Shown here: positions 1-8,901 of the stretch, one piece after another | How positions within the stretch are numbered: position 1 is the stretch's first letter | Layout of the letters: each line of letters opens with the position of its first letter | Assembly (NCBI GenBank): GCA_030151865.1 | Contig: JASLCK010000115.1 | Span: 1-30,276 of the forward strand | Source of the DNA: Rhodospirillaceae bacterium | GTDB taxonomy: Bacteria; Pseudomonadota; Alphaproteobacteria; Rhodospirillales; Magnetospirillaceae | Reading direction: 5' to 3' | Length of the DNA: 30,276 nucleotides | The notes under the pieces: generated by a model | What the model was told of the DNA's origin: nothing | The model's input: the letters and a program-made list of their open reading frames with translations, nothing else | Database searches by the model: none | Made by a program: the position numbers and the translations under genes

Positions 1-119
1 AAAATGCTTAAAGACTATGCAGCTTGCGGCAATCTTTGGAAAAGATGAATTTCCCGGCTCCCGTTGGCGGCGCATCGCTATATACTTCGCGGCTCCCGTT
101 TCTCCACGCGGCCCGAGAC

Positions 120-2906
120 ATGCAGACCAAGATCAAAAATCAACGTGCCATCATCGACCGGCAAGAGGTTGCCGCCCAACTGAATGCGGTGGTCGAGGAC
201 GGCTTGGTCAAGCAAAAGCGCCGCGCCCGCGTGCTGGAAATCCTGAAGGGCGTGTTCACGACAGGCTATGGCGAAATCCGCCAGCGGTTCGAGATCGGCT
301 CGAACCAGGGCACTGAGACGGTGCGTGAACATTGCTTCCTGGTCGATCAGATCGTGCGGGTCATCCATGACTTCGCGCTGGAACATGAATATCCCGTCGG
401 TGTGCGTACCACCGGTCAGGTCATGGGGGTGGCAGCGGTCGGCGGTTATGGGCGCGGCGAGTTGGCCCCCAAATCCGACATCGATCTGTTGTTCCTGCTG
501 CCCTACAAGCGTACCTCCCACGCCGAGCAGGTGGTGGAGTACATGCTTTATATGCTGTGGGATCTGGGGCTGAAGGTAGGCCACTCGACCCGCACCGTCG
601 ATGAATGCATCCGTCAGGCCAAGGGCGATCTGACCATCCGCACCGCGCTGTTGGAGGCACGGTGGATTTGGGGCGATCAGGGCCTGTTCGACGAATTGAA
701 GAAGCGCTATCGCACTGAATTGGTGGCGGGCAGTCAGGAAGAGTTCGTCGAAGCCAAGCTGGCCGAACGCGACGAACGCCACGCCAAGCTGGGCGAAGCC
801 CGCTATGTGCTGGAGCCCAATATCAAGGAAGGCAAGGGGGGCTTGCGCGATCTGCACACCCTTTATTGGATTGCCAAATATCTCTACGCCATCACCGATA
901 TCCGCGAACTGGTGGGGCTGGGCGCGTTGTCGGAGGAAACCGCCAACCGCTTCACCAAGGCCCAGGCCTTTTTGTGGACGGTGCGCTGTCATCTCCACTA
1001 TCTGACCGGGCGCGAGGAAGACCGGCTGACCTTCGATGTGCAGCAGGAAATCGGACGGCGCATGAACTATACCGACCACGGCGGCACGCTGGGGGTCGAA
1101 CGCTTCATGAAGCATTACTTCCTGATCGCCAAGGATGTCGGCGATTTGACCCGCATCTTCTGCTCGCTGTTGGAAGACCAGCATAAGCGTAAGCCCAAGC
1201 TGCGGCTGGCCTCGCTGTTGCGTACCAAGAAGATCGACGGTTTCCGCCTGGAAGGCGACCGGCTGGATGTGTTCGCCGAAGATGATTTCGAGCGCGAACC
1301 CATCAAGATGATCCGCCTGTTCCATTCGGCCCACGCCCATGGGCTGGACATCCATCCCCGCGCCATGTCGCTGGTGACGCGCAATCTGCGCCGCATCGAC
1401 AACAAGGTGCGCCTGGACCCGGAAGCCAACCGGCTGTTCGTGGAAATGCTGTGTTCCAAGAAAGACCCCGAACGGGCTTTGCGCCATATGAACGAAGCCG
1501 GTCTGCTGGGGCGCTTCATTCCTGATTTCGGGCGTGTCGTGGCACAAATGCAATACGACATGTACCACGTCTATACGGTGGACGAGCACACCATCCAGGC
1601 GCTGGGCATCCTGCATCGTCTGGAACAGGGGTTGCTGGCCCAGGAAGCCCCCGCCTCTACCGAGGTGATCCACCACATCATTTCCCGCCGGACCTTGTAT
1701 CTGGCGACGTTCCTGCATGACATCGCCAAGGGCCGCAACGGCGACCATTCCGAGTTGGGGGCCGAGATCGCGCTCAAGCTGGGGCCGCGCCTGGGGCTGA
1801 ATGACGAGGAAACGGAAACCGCAAGCTGGCTGGTGCGTCATCACCTTTTGATGACCAAGACCGCTTTTAAGCGCGATATCGACGATCCCAAGACCATCGC
1901 CGATTTTGTCGCCGTGGTGCAAAGCCCGGAACGCCTGAAGCTGCTGCTGGTTCTGACAGTCGCCGACGTGCGCGCCGTCGGCCCCAATGTTTGGAACGCC
2001 TGGAAGGCCGGCCTGCTGCGCGAATTGTATGAACGCGCCCTGGACATGATGTCGGGCGGCATCGGCGTCGAGAAACGCCAAGCCCGGGTCGAAGCAGCAC
2101 AGGCCGCCCTGCGCGTTGCCCTGGTGGCTCAGAATTGGACCACCGAACAGATCGATCAGCATATCGGACGCGGCTATCCGTCCTATTGGGTGTCGTTCGA
2201 CCCAGACAGCCATCTGCGTCACGCTCTCTTGGTGCGTCAGGCGGAAAAGAGCGGCGCGCCGCTGACCGTCGAAAGCCGTATCGACGAATCCCATGCGGTC
2301 ACCGAAATCACCATCTATACCGGCGACCATGCCGGTCTGTTCTCGCAGATTGCAGGGGCCATGGCGCTGTCGGGGGCGTCGATCGTCGATGCCAAGGTCA
2401 TCACCATGACCAACGGTATGGCCTTGGATAGCTTCTTCATCCAGGATTTGGACGGCAAAGCCTTTGAAGGCGGATCAAAGCTGGCCAAGCTTTCGACCAA
2501 TGTCGAACAGGCCCTGAGCGGCAAGCTGTGGCTGGACCGGGAAATCAAGCAGCGGCGCAATTCCCAGCAAAACCGGACCCGCGTCTTCAAGGTGCCGCCG
2601 CGTGTGCTGGTGGATAACAAGGCCAGCGCGACCCATACGGTGATCGAACTGAATGGGCGTGACCGTGTCGGGCTTTTGTATGATGTGACGGCTGCGATGA
2701 CGCGGCTGTCTTTACAGATTTCCTCGGCCCATATTTCCACCTATGGCGAACGGGTGGTCGACGTGTTCTATGTCAAGGATGTGTTCGGCATGAAGGTCGA
2801 TCACGAGCGCAAGACCAAGGAAATCCAGGATGCCCTGCGCGCTGCCCTGCGCGAAGGCGGTATCTGCGACCCTGCGTCCGCCTTGCCCAGCCGGGCCTCG
2901 GCGTAA
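120..2906 (+). CDS. glnD: [Protein-PII] uridylyltransferase / uridylyl-removing enzyme
   Basis: Bifunctional nitrogen sensor: it uridylylates PII proteins (GlnB/GlnK) when glutamine is low and removes UMP when glutamine is high. From the ATG at 120 the product is 928 residues, close to the roughly 890-930 usual for the family. Visible parts in order: the nucleotidyltransferase signature GGYGRGELAP with the DID metal site near residues 108-122; an HD-domain FLHDIAKG motif near 531; and two C-terminal ACT domains, around 727-800 (TGDHAGLFSQIAGAMA) and 838-910 (GRDRVGLLYDVTAAM). The frame is open from TTG 24 and ATG 45 (the latter with GGAAA before it), but the family-like sequence starts at MQTKIKNQRAIIDR, so 120 is preferred; the start is the uncertain part. 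murJ follows 14 bases later, a common alphaproteobacterial pairing. Confidence 0.95.
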   Translation: MQTKIKNQRAIIDRQEVAAQLNAVVEDGLVKQKRRARVLEILKGVFTTGYGEIRQRFEIGSNQGTETVREHCFLVDQIVRVIHDFALEHEYPVGVRTTGQVMGVAAVGGYGRGELAPKSDIDLLFLLPYKRTSHAEQVVEYMLYMLWDLGLKVGHSTRTVDECIRQAKGDLTIRTALLEARWIWGDQGLFDELKKRYRTELVAGSQEEFVEAKLAERDERHAKLGEARYVLEPNIKEGKGGLRDLHTLYWIAKYLYAITDIRELVGLGALSEETANRFTKAQAFLWTVRCHLHYLTGREEDRLTFDVQQEIGRRMNYTDHGGTLGVERFMKHYFLIAKDVGDLTRIFCSLLEDQHKRKPKLRLASLLRTKKIDGFRLEGDRLDVFAEDDFEREPIKMIRLFHSAHAHGLDIHPRAMSLVTRNLRRIDNKVRLDPEANRLFVEMLCSKKDPERALRHMNEAGLLGRFIPDFGRVVAQMQYDMYHVYTVDEHTIQALGILHRLEQGLLAQEAPASTEVIHHIISRRTLYLATFLHDIAKGRNGDHSELGAEIALKLGPRLGLNDEETETASWLVRHHLLMTKTAFKRDIDDPKTIADFVAVVQSPERLKLLLVLTVADVRAVGPNVWNAWKAGLLRELYERALDMMSGGIGVEKRQARVEAAQAALRVALVAQNWTTEQIDQHIGRGYPSYWVSFDPDSHLRHALLVRQAEKSGAPLTVESRIDESHAVTEITIYTGDHAGLFSQIAGAMALSGASIVDAKVITMTNGMALDSFFIQDLDGKAFEGGSKLAKLSTNVEQALSGKLWLDREIKQRRNSQQNRTRVFKVPPRVLVDNKASATHTVIELNGRDRVGLLYDVTAAMTRLSLQISSAHISTYGERVVDVFYVKDVFGMKVDHERKTKEIQDALRAALREGGICDPASALPSRASA

Positions 2907-2920
2907 GGGGCGGCGAATCG

Positions 2921-4468
2921 ATGAGTCTCGGAAAGGCTATTGCCACCATTGGCGGCTGGACCATGCTGAGCCGCGTCACCGGTCTGGTACGCGAAATGCT
3001 GGTGGCCCGCTATCTGGGGGCGGGCATGGTGTCGGATGCTTTCTTCGTGGCCTTCCGCCTGCCCAACCTGTTTCGCAGCCTGTTTGCCGAGGGGGCATTC
3101 AATCCGGCTTTCGTACCGCTTTTTGCGGGCAAGCTGGAGGGTGAAGGGCGCGATGCCGCCAAACTGTTCGCCGAACAATGTTTGGCGGTGCTGACCTGGA
3201 CCTTGCTGGTGTTCGTCGCCCTGATGGAAATGGGCATGCCGTGGGCCATGTATGTGCTGGCCCCCGGTTTTGGCGATATGCCGGGCAAGATGGAACTGGC
3301 GACCGAGCTGTCGCGTATCACGTTCCCTTACCTGCTGCTGATTTCCATGGTGTCGCTGCAAAGCGGCGTCTTGAATGCCCTGGGGCGTTTCGCGGCGGCG
3401 GCGGGCACACCGGTGTTGCTGAATGTGACGGCGGTGGCGGTGCTGGTGGCGCTGGCGCCCTATACCGCGACGCCGGGCCATGCCATGGCCTGGGGGGTGT
3501 TCGCCTCCGGCCTGTCGCAATTCGCCTGGCTGGTCTTTTCGGTGCGCAAGGCGGGCATGCAGCTGGCCTTTGTCCGTCCGCGCCTGACGCCCGAGGTCAA
3601 GACCATGCTCAAGCGCGTGGTGCCCGGCGCGCTGGGGGCGGGGATGTATCAGGTCAACCTGACCATCAACACCATGATCGCGTCGGGCGTAGCCAATGGC
3701 GCGGTCAGCTATCTGAATTATGCCGAACGGGTCAACCAACTGCCGTTGGGTGTGGTCGGCGTGGCGGTGGGCACCGCCCTGTTGCCGTTGCTGGCACGCC
3801 AGTTGCGGGCGGGCGAGGAAAATGCGGCCCAGGAATCGCAAAACCGCGCCATGGAAATGAGCCTGCTGCTGACGCTGCCCGCCACGGCGGCGCTGGCGGC
3901 CATCGCTTATCCCATCATCTCGGTGCTGTTCGAGCGGGGATCCTTTACCGACGCCGATTCCCACGCTGTTGCCCCGGCCCTGATGCTTCTGTCCTCGGGC
4001 CTGCCCGCTTATGTGCTGATCAAGGTATTGACGCCCGGTTTCTTTGCCCGCCAGGACACGCGCACCCCGATGCGCGTCGCCGGGTTGTCGATGGTGGTCA
4101 ATGTGGTGCTCAACCTGTCCTTGGTCAGTTCGCTCAGTTACCTTGGCATGGCGTTGTCCACATCGGTGTCGGCGTGGTTGAACGCCGTGCTGCTGGCGGT
4201 TCTGCTGAAGCGTCGCGGCTATCTGCGCTTTGACGCGCGGCTGTTGTCGCGGTTGCCGCGCATTGTCCTGGCCTCGGCCCTGATGGGCGGTGTGCTGGCG
4301 GCGGCGGGCTGGCTGTCGCGTGACTTGCTGGCCGTGCCTGGCTTACGGTTTGCCGTTCTGGGCGCCTTGGTGGCGCTGGGGCTGGTAACCTATGGCGCGG
4401 CGGTGTTCGTCACTGGTGCGGCCCGTCTGTCCGAACTGAAATCCATGCTGCGGCGGCGCAAAGCGTGA
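2921..4468 (+). CDS. murJ: Lipid II flippase MurJ (MviN)
   Basis: An inner-membrane flippase of the MOP superfamily that moves lipid-linked peptidoglycan precursor (lipid II) from the cytoplasmic to the periplasmic face. The 515-residue product is almost wholly hydrophobic, with about 14 membrane segments. It opens with the family hallmark GGWTMLSRVTGLVREML, followed by SDAFFVAFRLPNLFRSLFAEGAF, and carries the RGSFT segment typical of the middle of MurJ. The start at 2921 is preceded by AAGGGGCGG. It lies 14 bases after glnD and is probably cotranscribed with it; the next gene, trpS, begins 70 bases later with its own Shine-Dalgarno. Length and composition are normal for the family. Confidence 0.96.
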   Translation: MSLGKAIATIGGWTMLSRVTGLVREMLVARYLGAGMVSDAFFVAFRLPNLFRSLFAEGAFNPAFVPLFAGKLEGEGRDAAKLFAEQCLAVLTWTLLVFVALMEMGMPWAMYVLAPGFGDMPGKMELATELSRITFPYLLLISMVSLQSGVLNALGRFAAAAGTPVLLNVTAVAVLVALAPYTATPGHAMAWGVFASGLSQFAWLVFSVRKAGMQLAFVRPRLTPEVKTMLKRVVPGALGAGMYQVNLTINTMIASGVANGAVSYLNYAERVNQLPLGVVGVAVGTALLPLLARQLRAGEENAAQESQNRAMEMSLLLTLPATAALAAIAYPIISVLFERGSFTDADSHAVAPALMLLSSGLPAYVLIKVLTPGFFARQDTRTPMRVAGLSMVVNVVLNLSLVSSLSYLGMALSTSVSAWLNAVLLAVLLKRRGYLRFDARLLSRLPRIVLASALMGGVLAAAGWLSRDLLAVPGLRFAVLGALVALGLVTYGAAVFVTGAARLSELKSMLRRRKA

Positions 4469-4538
4469 AGCGGGTTGACCCGCCCTTTGCGTTGGAGTAC
4501 GCGAAAGTCCTTATTCTGTCCCCAGGAGCCTGTTTGAA

Positions 4539-5534
4539 ATGAACCGCATCTTCTCCGGCGTTCAGCCGACCGGTAATCTGCATCTCGGCAATTATCTGGG
4601 CGCGGTGCGCAACTGGGTGCGCTTGCAGCATGACTATGAATGCGTCTTCTGTCTGGTGGACATGCATGCCATCACCCTGTGGCAGGACCCGGCCGCCCTG
4701 CGTGCCCATACCCGCGAAGTTGCCGCCGCCATGCTGGCCGCCGGGGTGGATGCCAAGAAGCATATCCTGTTCAATCAGAGCGCCAATCCCAACCATGCCG
4801 AACTGGCCTGGATCTTCAATTGCGTCGCCCGCATCGGCTGGTTGAACCGCATGACCCAGTTCAAGGACAAGGCGGGCAAGAACCGCGAGAACGCCTCGGT
4901 CGGTCTTTACGCCTATCCCAATCTGATGAGCGCCGACATCCTGCTCTACAAGGCCACCCATGTGCCGGTGGGCGAGGATCAGAAGCAGCACCTGGAACTG
5001 GCCCGCGACACCGCGCAGAAGTTCAACAACGATTATGGCGTCGAATTCTTCCCGCAGCCCGAGCCGCTGATTTTGGGGGCTGCTACCCGCGTGATGTCCC
5101 TGCGCGACGGCTCGAAGAAGATGAGCAAGTCCGACGAGTCCGATTATTCGCGCATCAACATGACCGATGACGCCGATACCCTGGCTCTGAAGCTGCGCAA
5201 GGCCAAGACCGACCTGTTGCCGGTTCCAGCCTCGGTCGAGGAATTGGAAGGCCGCCCCGAAGCCGCCAACCTGTTGGGCATCTGGGCGGCGCTGTCCGAC
5301 GGCAGCCGCGAAGACGCCATGGCCCGCTTCGGCGGCCGTCAGTTCTCGGAATTCAAGAAGGAACTGACCGATCTGGCGGTCGAGGTGTTGGGCCCGATCA
5401 ATTCCGAGATGAAGCGCCTGATGAACGACGTCGCCCATATCGACGCCTTGCTGAAGGACGGCGCCGAACGCGCCCGCGCCCTGTCGGCCCCGATCATGGC
5501 CGATATCAAGGATATCGTCGGCTTCCTGCGTTAA
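4539..5534 (+). CDS. trpS: Tryptophan--tRNA ligase
   Basis: Class I aminoacyl-tRNA synthetase that charges tRNA-Trp with tryptophan in the cytoplasm. The 331-residue length is typical of bacterial TrpRS. The ATP-binding HIGH-type motif is seen as TGNLHLGNYLGA at residues 11-22, and the KMSKS loop is intact at residues 194-198. Other family blocks are present, such as the GEDQKQHLELARD segment. The ATG at 4539 has a CAGGAG ribosome-binding site about 8 bases upstream. A strong hairpin follows the stop codon, so the transcription unit may end here. Nothing unusual is visible in the protein. Confidence 0.97.
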   Translation: MNRIFSGVQPTGNLHLGNYLGAVRNWVRLQHDYECVFCLVDMHAITLWQDPAALRAHTREVAAAMLAAGVDAKKHILFNQSANPNHAELAWIFNCVARIGWLNRMTQFKDKAGKNRENASVGLYAYPNLMSADILLYKATHVPVGEDQKQHLELARDTAQKFNNDYGVEFFPQPEPLILGAATRVMSLRDGSKKMSKSDESDYSRINMTDDADTLALKLRKAKTDLLPVPASVEELEGRPEAANLLGIWAALSDGSREDAMARFGGRQFSEFKKELTDLAVEVLGPINSEMKRLMNDVAHIDALLKDGAERARALSAPIMADIKDIVGFLR

Positions 5535-5539
5535 GCGGT

Positions 5540-5582
5540 TACGCCGGGGCGCTCACTTTGATCGGTGCTGCGTCCCGGCGTA
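5540..5582 (+). terminator. Strong hairpin after trpS (possible terminator)
   Basis: A 13-base stem (5540-5552 with 5570-5582, one G-U pair; core ACGCCGGG/CCCGGCGT) encloses a 17-base loop just after the trpS stop. No T-run follows; the next bases are CCCCAGG. It is either a terminator needing Rho or an mRNA 3'-end stabilising hairpin. The pairing is seen; the role is inferred. Confidence 0.5.
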
Positions 5583-5652
5583 CCCCAGGTTACAGACTTG
5601 CTGGTATTTTAAGGTCCGCTTCCAACGGTTCGCGTCCAGGGGATCGCCGTCG

Positions 5653-6615
5653 ATGACTGATCAGGAACAGATTCCACTGCCGCCCGAGGGCGACTTCTAC
5701 GATCCGCGCATCGAGACGCATCCGCGTCGGCGCTGGTGGATTTTGGCGGTTATCGCCTTGGTTCTGGCGGTGCTGCTCTATTATCCGCTAGCGGCCTGGC
5801 AGGCCAGCGTGATCGATGACGATCTGACCTTCTCGGTGGAAAGCCAAGCCGGGCAAAGCCGGTCGGTGGCCATTGCCGCCGCGCTGCTGCATCGCGAAGT
5901 CGATGAACATGGCTGGACTCCCAACGACCCGCCCTTCATGCCGTCGGGCCTGTTGGACGATATGCCTGCTTTCCAGATGGGGATCGCCGACGGGGTGGCG
6001 CGTTTCATCAACGCCCTGGATATGACCCAACGGCAGAATGTCCCCAATGGCGAGTTGCAACAGGCTGCCTCGCTTTTGCATTACCCGCCGGATGTCTGGG
6101 TGGTCGAGCCATCGGCTTTCTGGAAATCGGTGACGTCTTCCGATGATCAGTATGCCGCTGCCGCCAAGGCTCTGGATGCTTATGAAAAGGCATTGGGGCA
6201 GGGTCAGGCCAGTCTTGACCGCCGCCCCGAGGTGCTGGTTGCGGTTCTGACCGCCATGAACGAACAGTTGAAGGAGCAGTCGGGGCATCTGGCTTCGCCG
6301 GTGACCAAGGGGGGCGGCTGGCTGATGCGCCGCGCCGCTGTGCGGTATTACGGGGCCAAGGGCCGCGCCTATGCCGATGCGTTGATCCTGCGGGAACTGG
6401 CCCAGGATTATGCCCCGCTGCTGGAAGAACGCAAACTGACCGAACAGTGGAAACAGGTGCAAACCGCCCTGGAACGGGCTGCCAAGCCGCGTCCTTGGGT
6501 GGTGTTGGCGGGTGGGGCGGATTCGACGTTCGTGCCCAACCATCCTGCCGTGCTGGGTTTCCATCTGATGTGGGCGCGTGAGCAGATCAAACCGCTGATC
6601 GAGGCGTTGCGCTGA
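5653..6615 (+). CDS. DUF2333 family protein, single membrane anchor
   Basis: A 320-residue protein that I recognise as DUF2333-like, a proteobacterial family without an established function. A charged, acidic/basic N-terminus (EGDFYDPRIETHPRRR) precedes one transmembrane segment at about residues 28-48 (WWILAVIALVLAVLLYYPLAAW). The remainder is soluble and probably periplasmic, with a GWTPNDPPFMPSGLLDDMPAFQ block and a long helical region. No catalytic motif is evident to me. It is the first gene of a four-gene unit: the next gene's ATG overlaps its TGA stop (5'-TGATG). The role may concern the envelope, inferred only from topology and the neighbouring TonB-like gene. Family assignment is from memory of the conserved N-terminal layout. 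Confidence 0.8.
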   Translation: MTDQEQIPLPPEGDFYDPRIETHPRRRWWILAVIALVLAVLLYYPLAAWQASVIDDDLTFSVESQAGQSRSVAIAAALLHREVDEHGWTPNDPPFMPSGLLDDMPAFQMGIADGVARFINALDMTQRQNVPNGELQQAASLLHYPPDVWVVEPSAFWKSVTSSDDQYAAAAKALDAYEKALGQGQASLDRRPEVLVAVLTAMNEQLKEQSGHLASPVTKGGGWLMRRAAVRYYGAKGRAYADALILRELAQDYAPLLEERKLTEQWKQVQTALERAAKPRPWVVLAGGADSTFVPNHPAVLGFHLMWAREQIKPLIEALR

Positions 6616-7397
6616 TGCCCCGTCCGGGACGCCGTTTCGTCTCGCGGATTTATCCGTGGGTCCGTCTGGCGGCCCTGTTGCTGATCTTTTATCCCTCCGG
6701 CTGGGTTGCGGCTCAGGAAGCCGATCCCCTGGTGGCCGATCTGTCGGAACATCTGGTGGCAATCACTACCGGCTTTTCCGGGGCCAATGTGTTGCTGTTC
6801 GGCGCGATCGAGGGTGATGGCGACGTTATCGTCGTGGTGCGTGGTCCGACCCGCCCAGAAACCGTGCGCCGCAAGGAACGGATCGCGGGCATCTGGGTCA
6901 ACCGCGCCCAGGCGCAGATCAACGATGCCCCGGTTTTTTATCGGGTGTCGGCGACCAAACCCTTGGATCAGGTCGCGCCGCTGGCCCTGCTGGACCGTCA
7001 CCAGATCGGTGCGGATCATCTGGTGCTGCATATCCGCCGCCATGATGAAAGTGCCAGCGAGGACGATTACCGCGCCGCATTGTTGCGATTGAAGCAGCGG
7101 GCCGGATTGTACGGGGATGGGGCCGGGTCGGTCAGTGTTCTGGGTGGGCGCTTGTTCCGCGCCGAGATGTCTTTCCCGGCCAATGTGCCGACCGGCACCT
7201 ATATGGTGGAGGTCTATCTGGTGCGCGACGGTCAGGTGATCAGCGCCCAGACGACGCCCCTGATCGTCAGCAAGATCGGGGTGGGGGCCGAAGTTTTTGA
7301 CTTCGCCAACAAACAGGCGGCACTCTATGGGCTGGTCGCCATCGCCTTGGCGGCCGGAGCGGGGTGGCTGGCGGCTGTGGCGTTCCGCAGAGGATAG
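6615..7397 (+). CDS. TIGR02186 / Alph_Pro_TM (PF09608) family protein
   Basis: A 260-residue protein of a family largely confined to alphaproteobacteria and of unknown function. A hydrophobic N-terminal segment (about residues 15-33) looks like a signal peptide with possible cleavage near WVAAQ. The exported domain includes LVAITTGFSGANVLLFGA and VVVRGPTRPETVRRKERIAGIW, the region by which I recognise the family. A second membrane segment lies at the C-terminus (about 235-257), ending in the positively charged FRRG tail. The topology is therefore periplasmic domain plus C-terminal anchor. Its ATG overlaps the upstream stop, and the universal stress protein gene starts 1 base after its stop, so the four genes are translationally linked. 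Confidence 0.8.
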   Translation: MPRPGRRFVSRIYPWVRLAALLLIFYPSGWVAAQEADPLVADLSEHLVAITTGFSGANVLLFGAIEGDGDVIVVVRGPTRPETVRRKERIAGIWVNRAQAQINDAPVFYRVSATKPLDQVAPLALLDRHQIGADHLVLHIRRHDESASEDDYRAALLRLKQRAGLYGDGAGSVSVLGGRLFRAEMSFPANVPTGTYMVEVYLVRDGQVISAQTTPLIVSKIGVGAEVFDFANKQAALYGLVAIALAAGAGWLAAVAFRRG

Positions 7398-7398
7398 G

Positions 7399-7872
7399 AT
7401 GATGGGTCTAGACGCACGCACGTTCCTGGTGGTGGTCGACGATACTGACGAAATGCGGGCCGCCCTGCGTTACGCCTGTCGTCGCGCCCTGCATACGGGC
7501 GGACAGGTGGCGTTGCTGCGGGTGATCGCTCCAGCCGAATTTCAGCATTTTGCCTCGATCGGCGATTTGATGCGCGAAGAAGCCCGTCAGGAGGCCGAAG
7601 CCCTGCTGCACAAGATGGCTGGCAAGGTTCAGGACATGTCCGGCCATACCCCGGTGCTTTATGTGCGCGAAGGCAATGCCCGCGACGAGTTGCTGGGCCT
7701 GATCGCCGAAGAGCCGGATATCTCGATCCTGGTTTTGGCTGCGGGTACCGGGTCCGATGGGCCGGGGCCGCTGATCTCCGCCCTGGCGGGCAAAAGCATC
7801 AATCGCCTGCGCGTGCCGCTGACGATCGTTCCAGGCTCCTTGGGGGACGAGGCGATCGACGCCCTGACCTGA
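7399..7872 (+). CDS. Universal stress protein (UspA family)
   Basis: A 157-residue single-domain Usp protein. It begins with the typical FLVVVDDTDEMRAALRYACRRA (first strand and helix of the HUP-like fold) and ends with an ATP-binding-type loop, AGTGSDGPGPLISALAGKSINRLRVPLTIVPG, resembling the G-2x-G-9x-G-S/T signature though with changed spacing. ATP binding is therefore possible, not shown. Two adjacent ATGs (7399 and 7402) follow AGAGGA at 7389-7394; the first is chosen. The frame stays open upstream to 7297, but that part overlaps the preceding gene and looks non-coding. It sits between two membrane-protein genes in one operon, an unusual place for a cytosolic Usp, and may act as a regulatory partner of them. 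Confidence 0.85.
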   Translation: MMGLDARTFLVVVDDTDEMRAALRYACRRALHTGGQVALLRVIAPAEFQHFASIGDLMREEARQEAEALLHKMAGKVQDMSGHTPVLYVREGNARDELLGLIAEEPDISILVLAAGTGSDGPGPLISALAGKSINRLRVPLTIVPGSLGDEAIDALT

Positions 7873-7879
7873 TGTTGCA

Positions 7880-8737
7880 ATGACCCTGCTTTCCACCGAC
7901 AAAGATGCGCCGGAGCCTTGGCGGCCGCGTTCGCATCACATCACCTTATTGGCGCTCCTGTTGGCCTTGCTGGTCAATGCGGCGTTTCTCTATCTGCTTG
8001 ACTACAAGCCGCCTAAGAAGCCCGATCCCGAGATGGCGGTGACGGTCGAACTGGCTCCGCAGCCTGCGCCCAAGCTGCCGGAAGCCCCCAAGGTCGAACC
8101 ACCGAAGCCGCCTGAAGCGCCGAAGCCGGAAGTGAAGCCCGAGCCGCCCAAGGTCGAGCCGCCGAAACCCGAGGTGAAGCCGGAGCCCCCGAAAGTTGAG
8201 CCGCCGAAACCTGAGCCAAAGCCCGAAATAAAGCCACCGCCCAAGGTGACCGAGCCCAAACCGCTCTTCAACAAGCCGCCGCAATTGACCCAGGTCAAGC
8301 CGCCGCCGGTTAATTTGAAAGGCGGCAAGCTGGCCGATGAAAGCGCCGAGGGGCCAGGTGACGGTTTCCCCGGCAAGAAAGGGGCGGCCAAGGATCCTGG
8401 CACCCAGTCCCTGCGCGATGCCTTGTTGTCGCAAATTCTGCAGCTTTGGACCCCGCCAGAAGAGGCTCGCGGGCGTAATCTGGTGATCTCCTTTAAGGTG
8501 GATCTGCGCCGCGATGGCATGCTGGGGGCCCCCTATGCCGGGGATGAACCGTTGAATGTCGCCGCCGCCGTTGCCGATTGGAATAAAATGCCCCCCAACA
8601 GTCCGGCTCGCCCGTTGCTGGCCGGGTTGGTGCGGGCCATCCATATGGCCCAGCCCTTTCATTTGACGCCGGAAATGGCCGCCAAGGCTCCTTTGACCGT
8701 AACCTTGGATTTCGCCATAGACGATATTACGCGCTAG
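7880..8737 (+). CDS. TonB/TolA-like proline-rich energy transducer
   Basis: A 285-residue envelope-spanning protein. The N-terminus has one membrane anchor at about residues 21-40, followed by a Pro/Lys/Glu-rich stretch (about 43-145) in which PEVKPEPPKVEPPK-type units recur, as expected for a rigid periplasm-crossing rod. A globular C-terminal domain (about 178-285; LRDALLSQILQLWTPPEEARG, then a strand-rich region ending VTLDFAIDD) resembles the TolA/TonB C-terminal fold. It could serve as TonB, coupling proton motive force to outer-membrane transport, or as a TolA-like protein. No exbB/exbD or tolQ/tolR is in the window, so the partner is unknown. It starts 7 bases after the Usp stop and is last in the operon. 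The repeat also shows in the DNA at about 8095-8235. Confidence 0.75.
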   Translation: MTLLSTDKDAPEPWRPRSHHITLLALLLALLVNAAFLYLLDYKPPKKPDPEMAVTVELAPQPAPKLPEAPKVEPPKPPEAPKPEVKPEPPKVEPPKPEVKPEPPKVEPPKPEPKPEIKPPPKVTEPKPLFNKPPQLTQVKPPPVNLKGGKLADESAEGPGDGFPGKKGAAKDPGTQSLRDALLSQILQLWTPPEEARGRNLVISFKVDLRRDGMLGAPYAGDEPLNVAAAVADWNKMPPNSPARPLLAGLVRAIHMAQPFHLTPEMAAKAPLTVTLDFAIDDITR

Positions 8738-8901
8738 GTCTTGGGTGTCTTTTGGTTGCGTCCCGGACGGCTATTACCCGAGCGAAAGACTTGACTAATG
8801 GCGCGGCTTGAACCATGTGATGGCAAGGTTACAAGACCGTCCCCTGTTGATTGCCCCGTTTGGCTGCCCTTTGGGACGCGACGGCACATAGGAATAACGC
8901 C

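Noticed and set aside
78..2330. A 750-codon open frame on the minus strand opposite glnD
   Set aside because: It is the antisense shadow of glnD, produced by GC-rich codon bias; the sequence is His/Gln-rich low-quality protein with no family resemblance, whereas glnD shows all its domains.
8095..8235. Direct DNA repeats considered as a possible repeat array
   Set aside because: They encode the Pro/Lys/Glu rod of the TonB-like protein with codon drift between units; there are no spacers, so it is neither CRISPR nor a mobile repeat.
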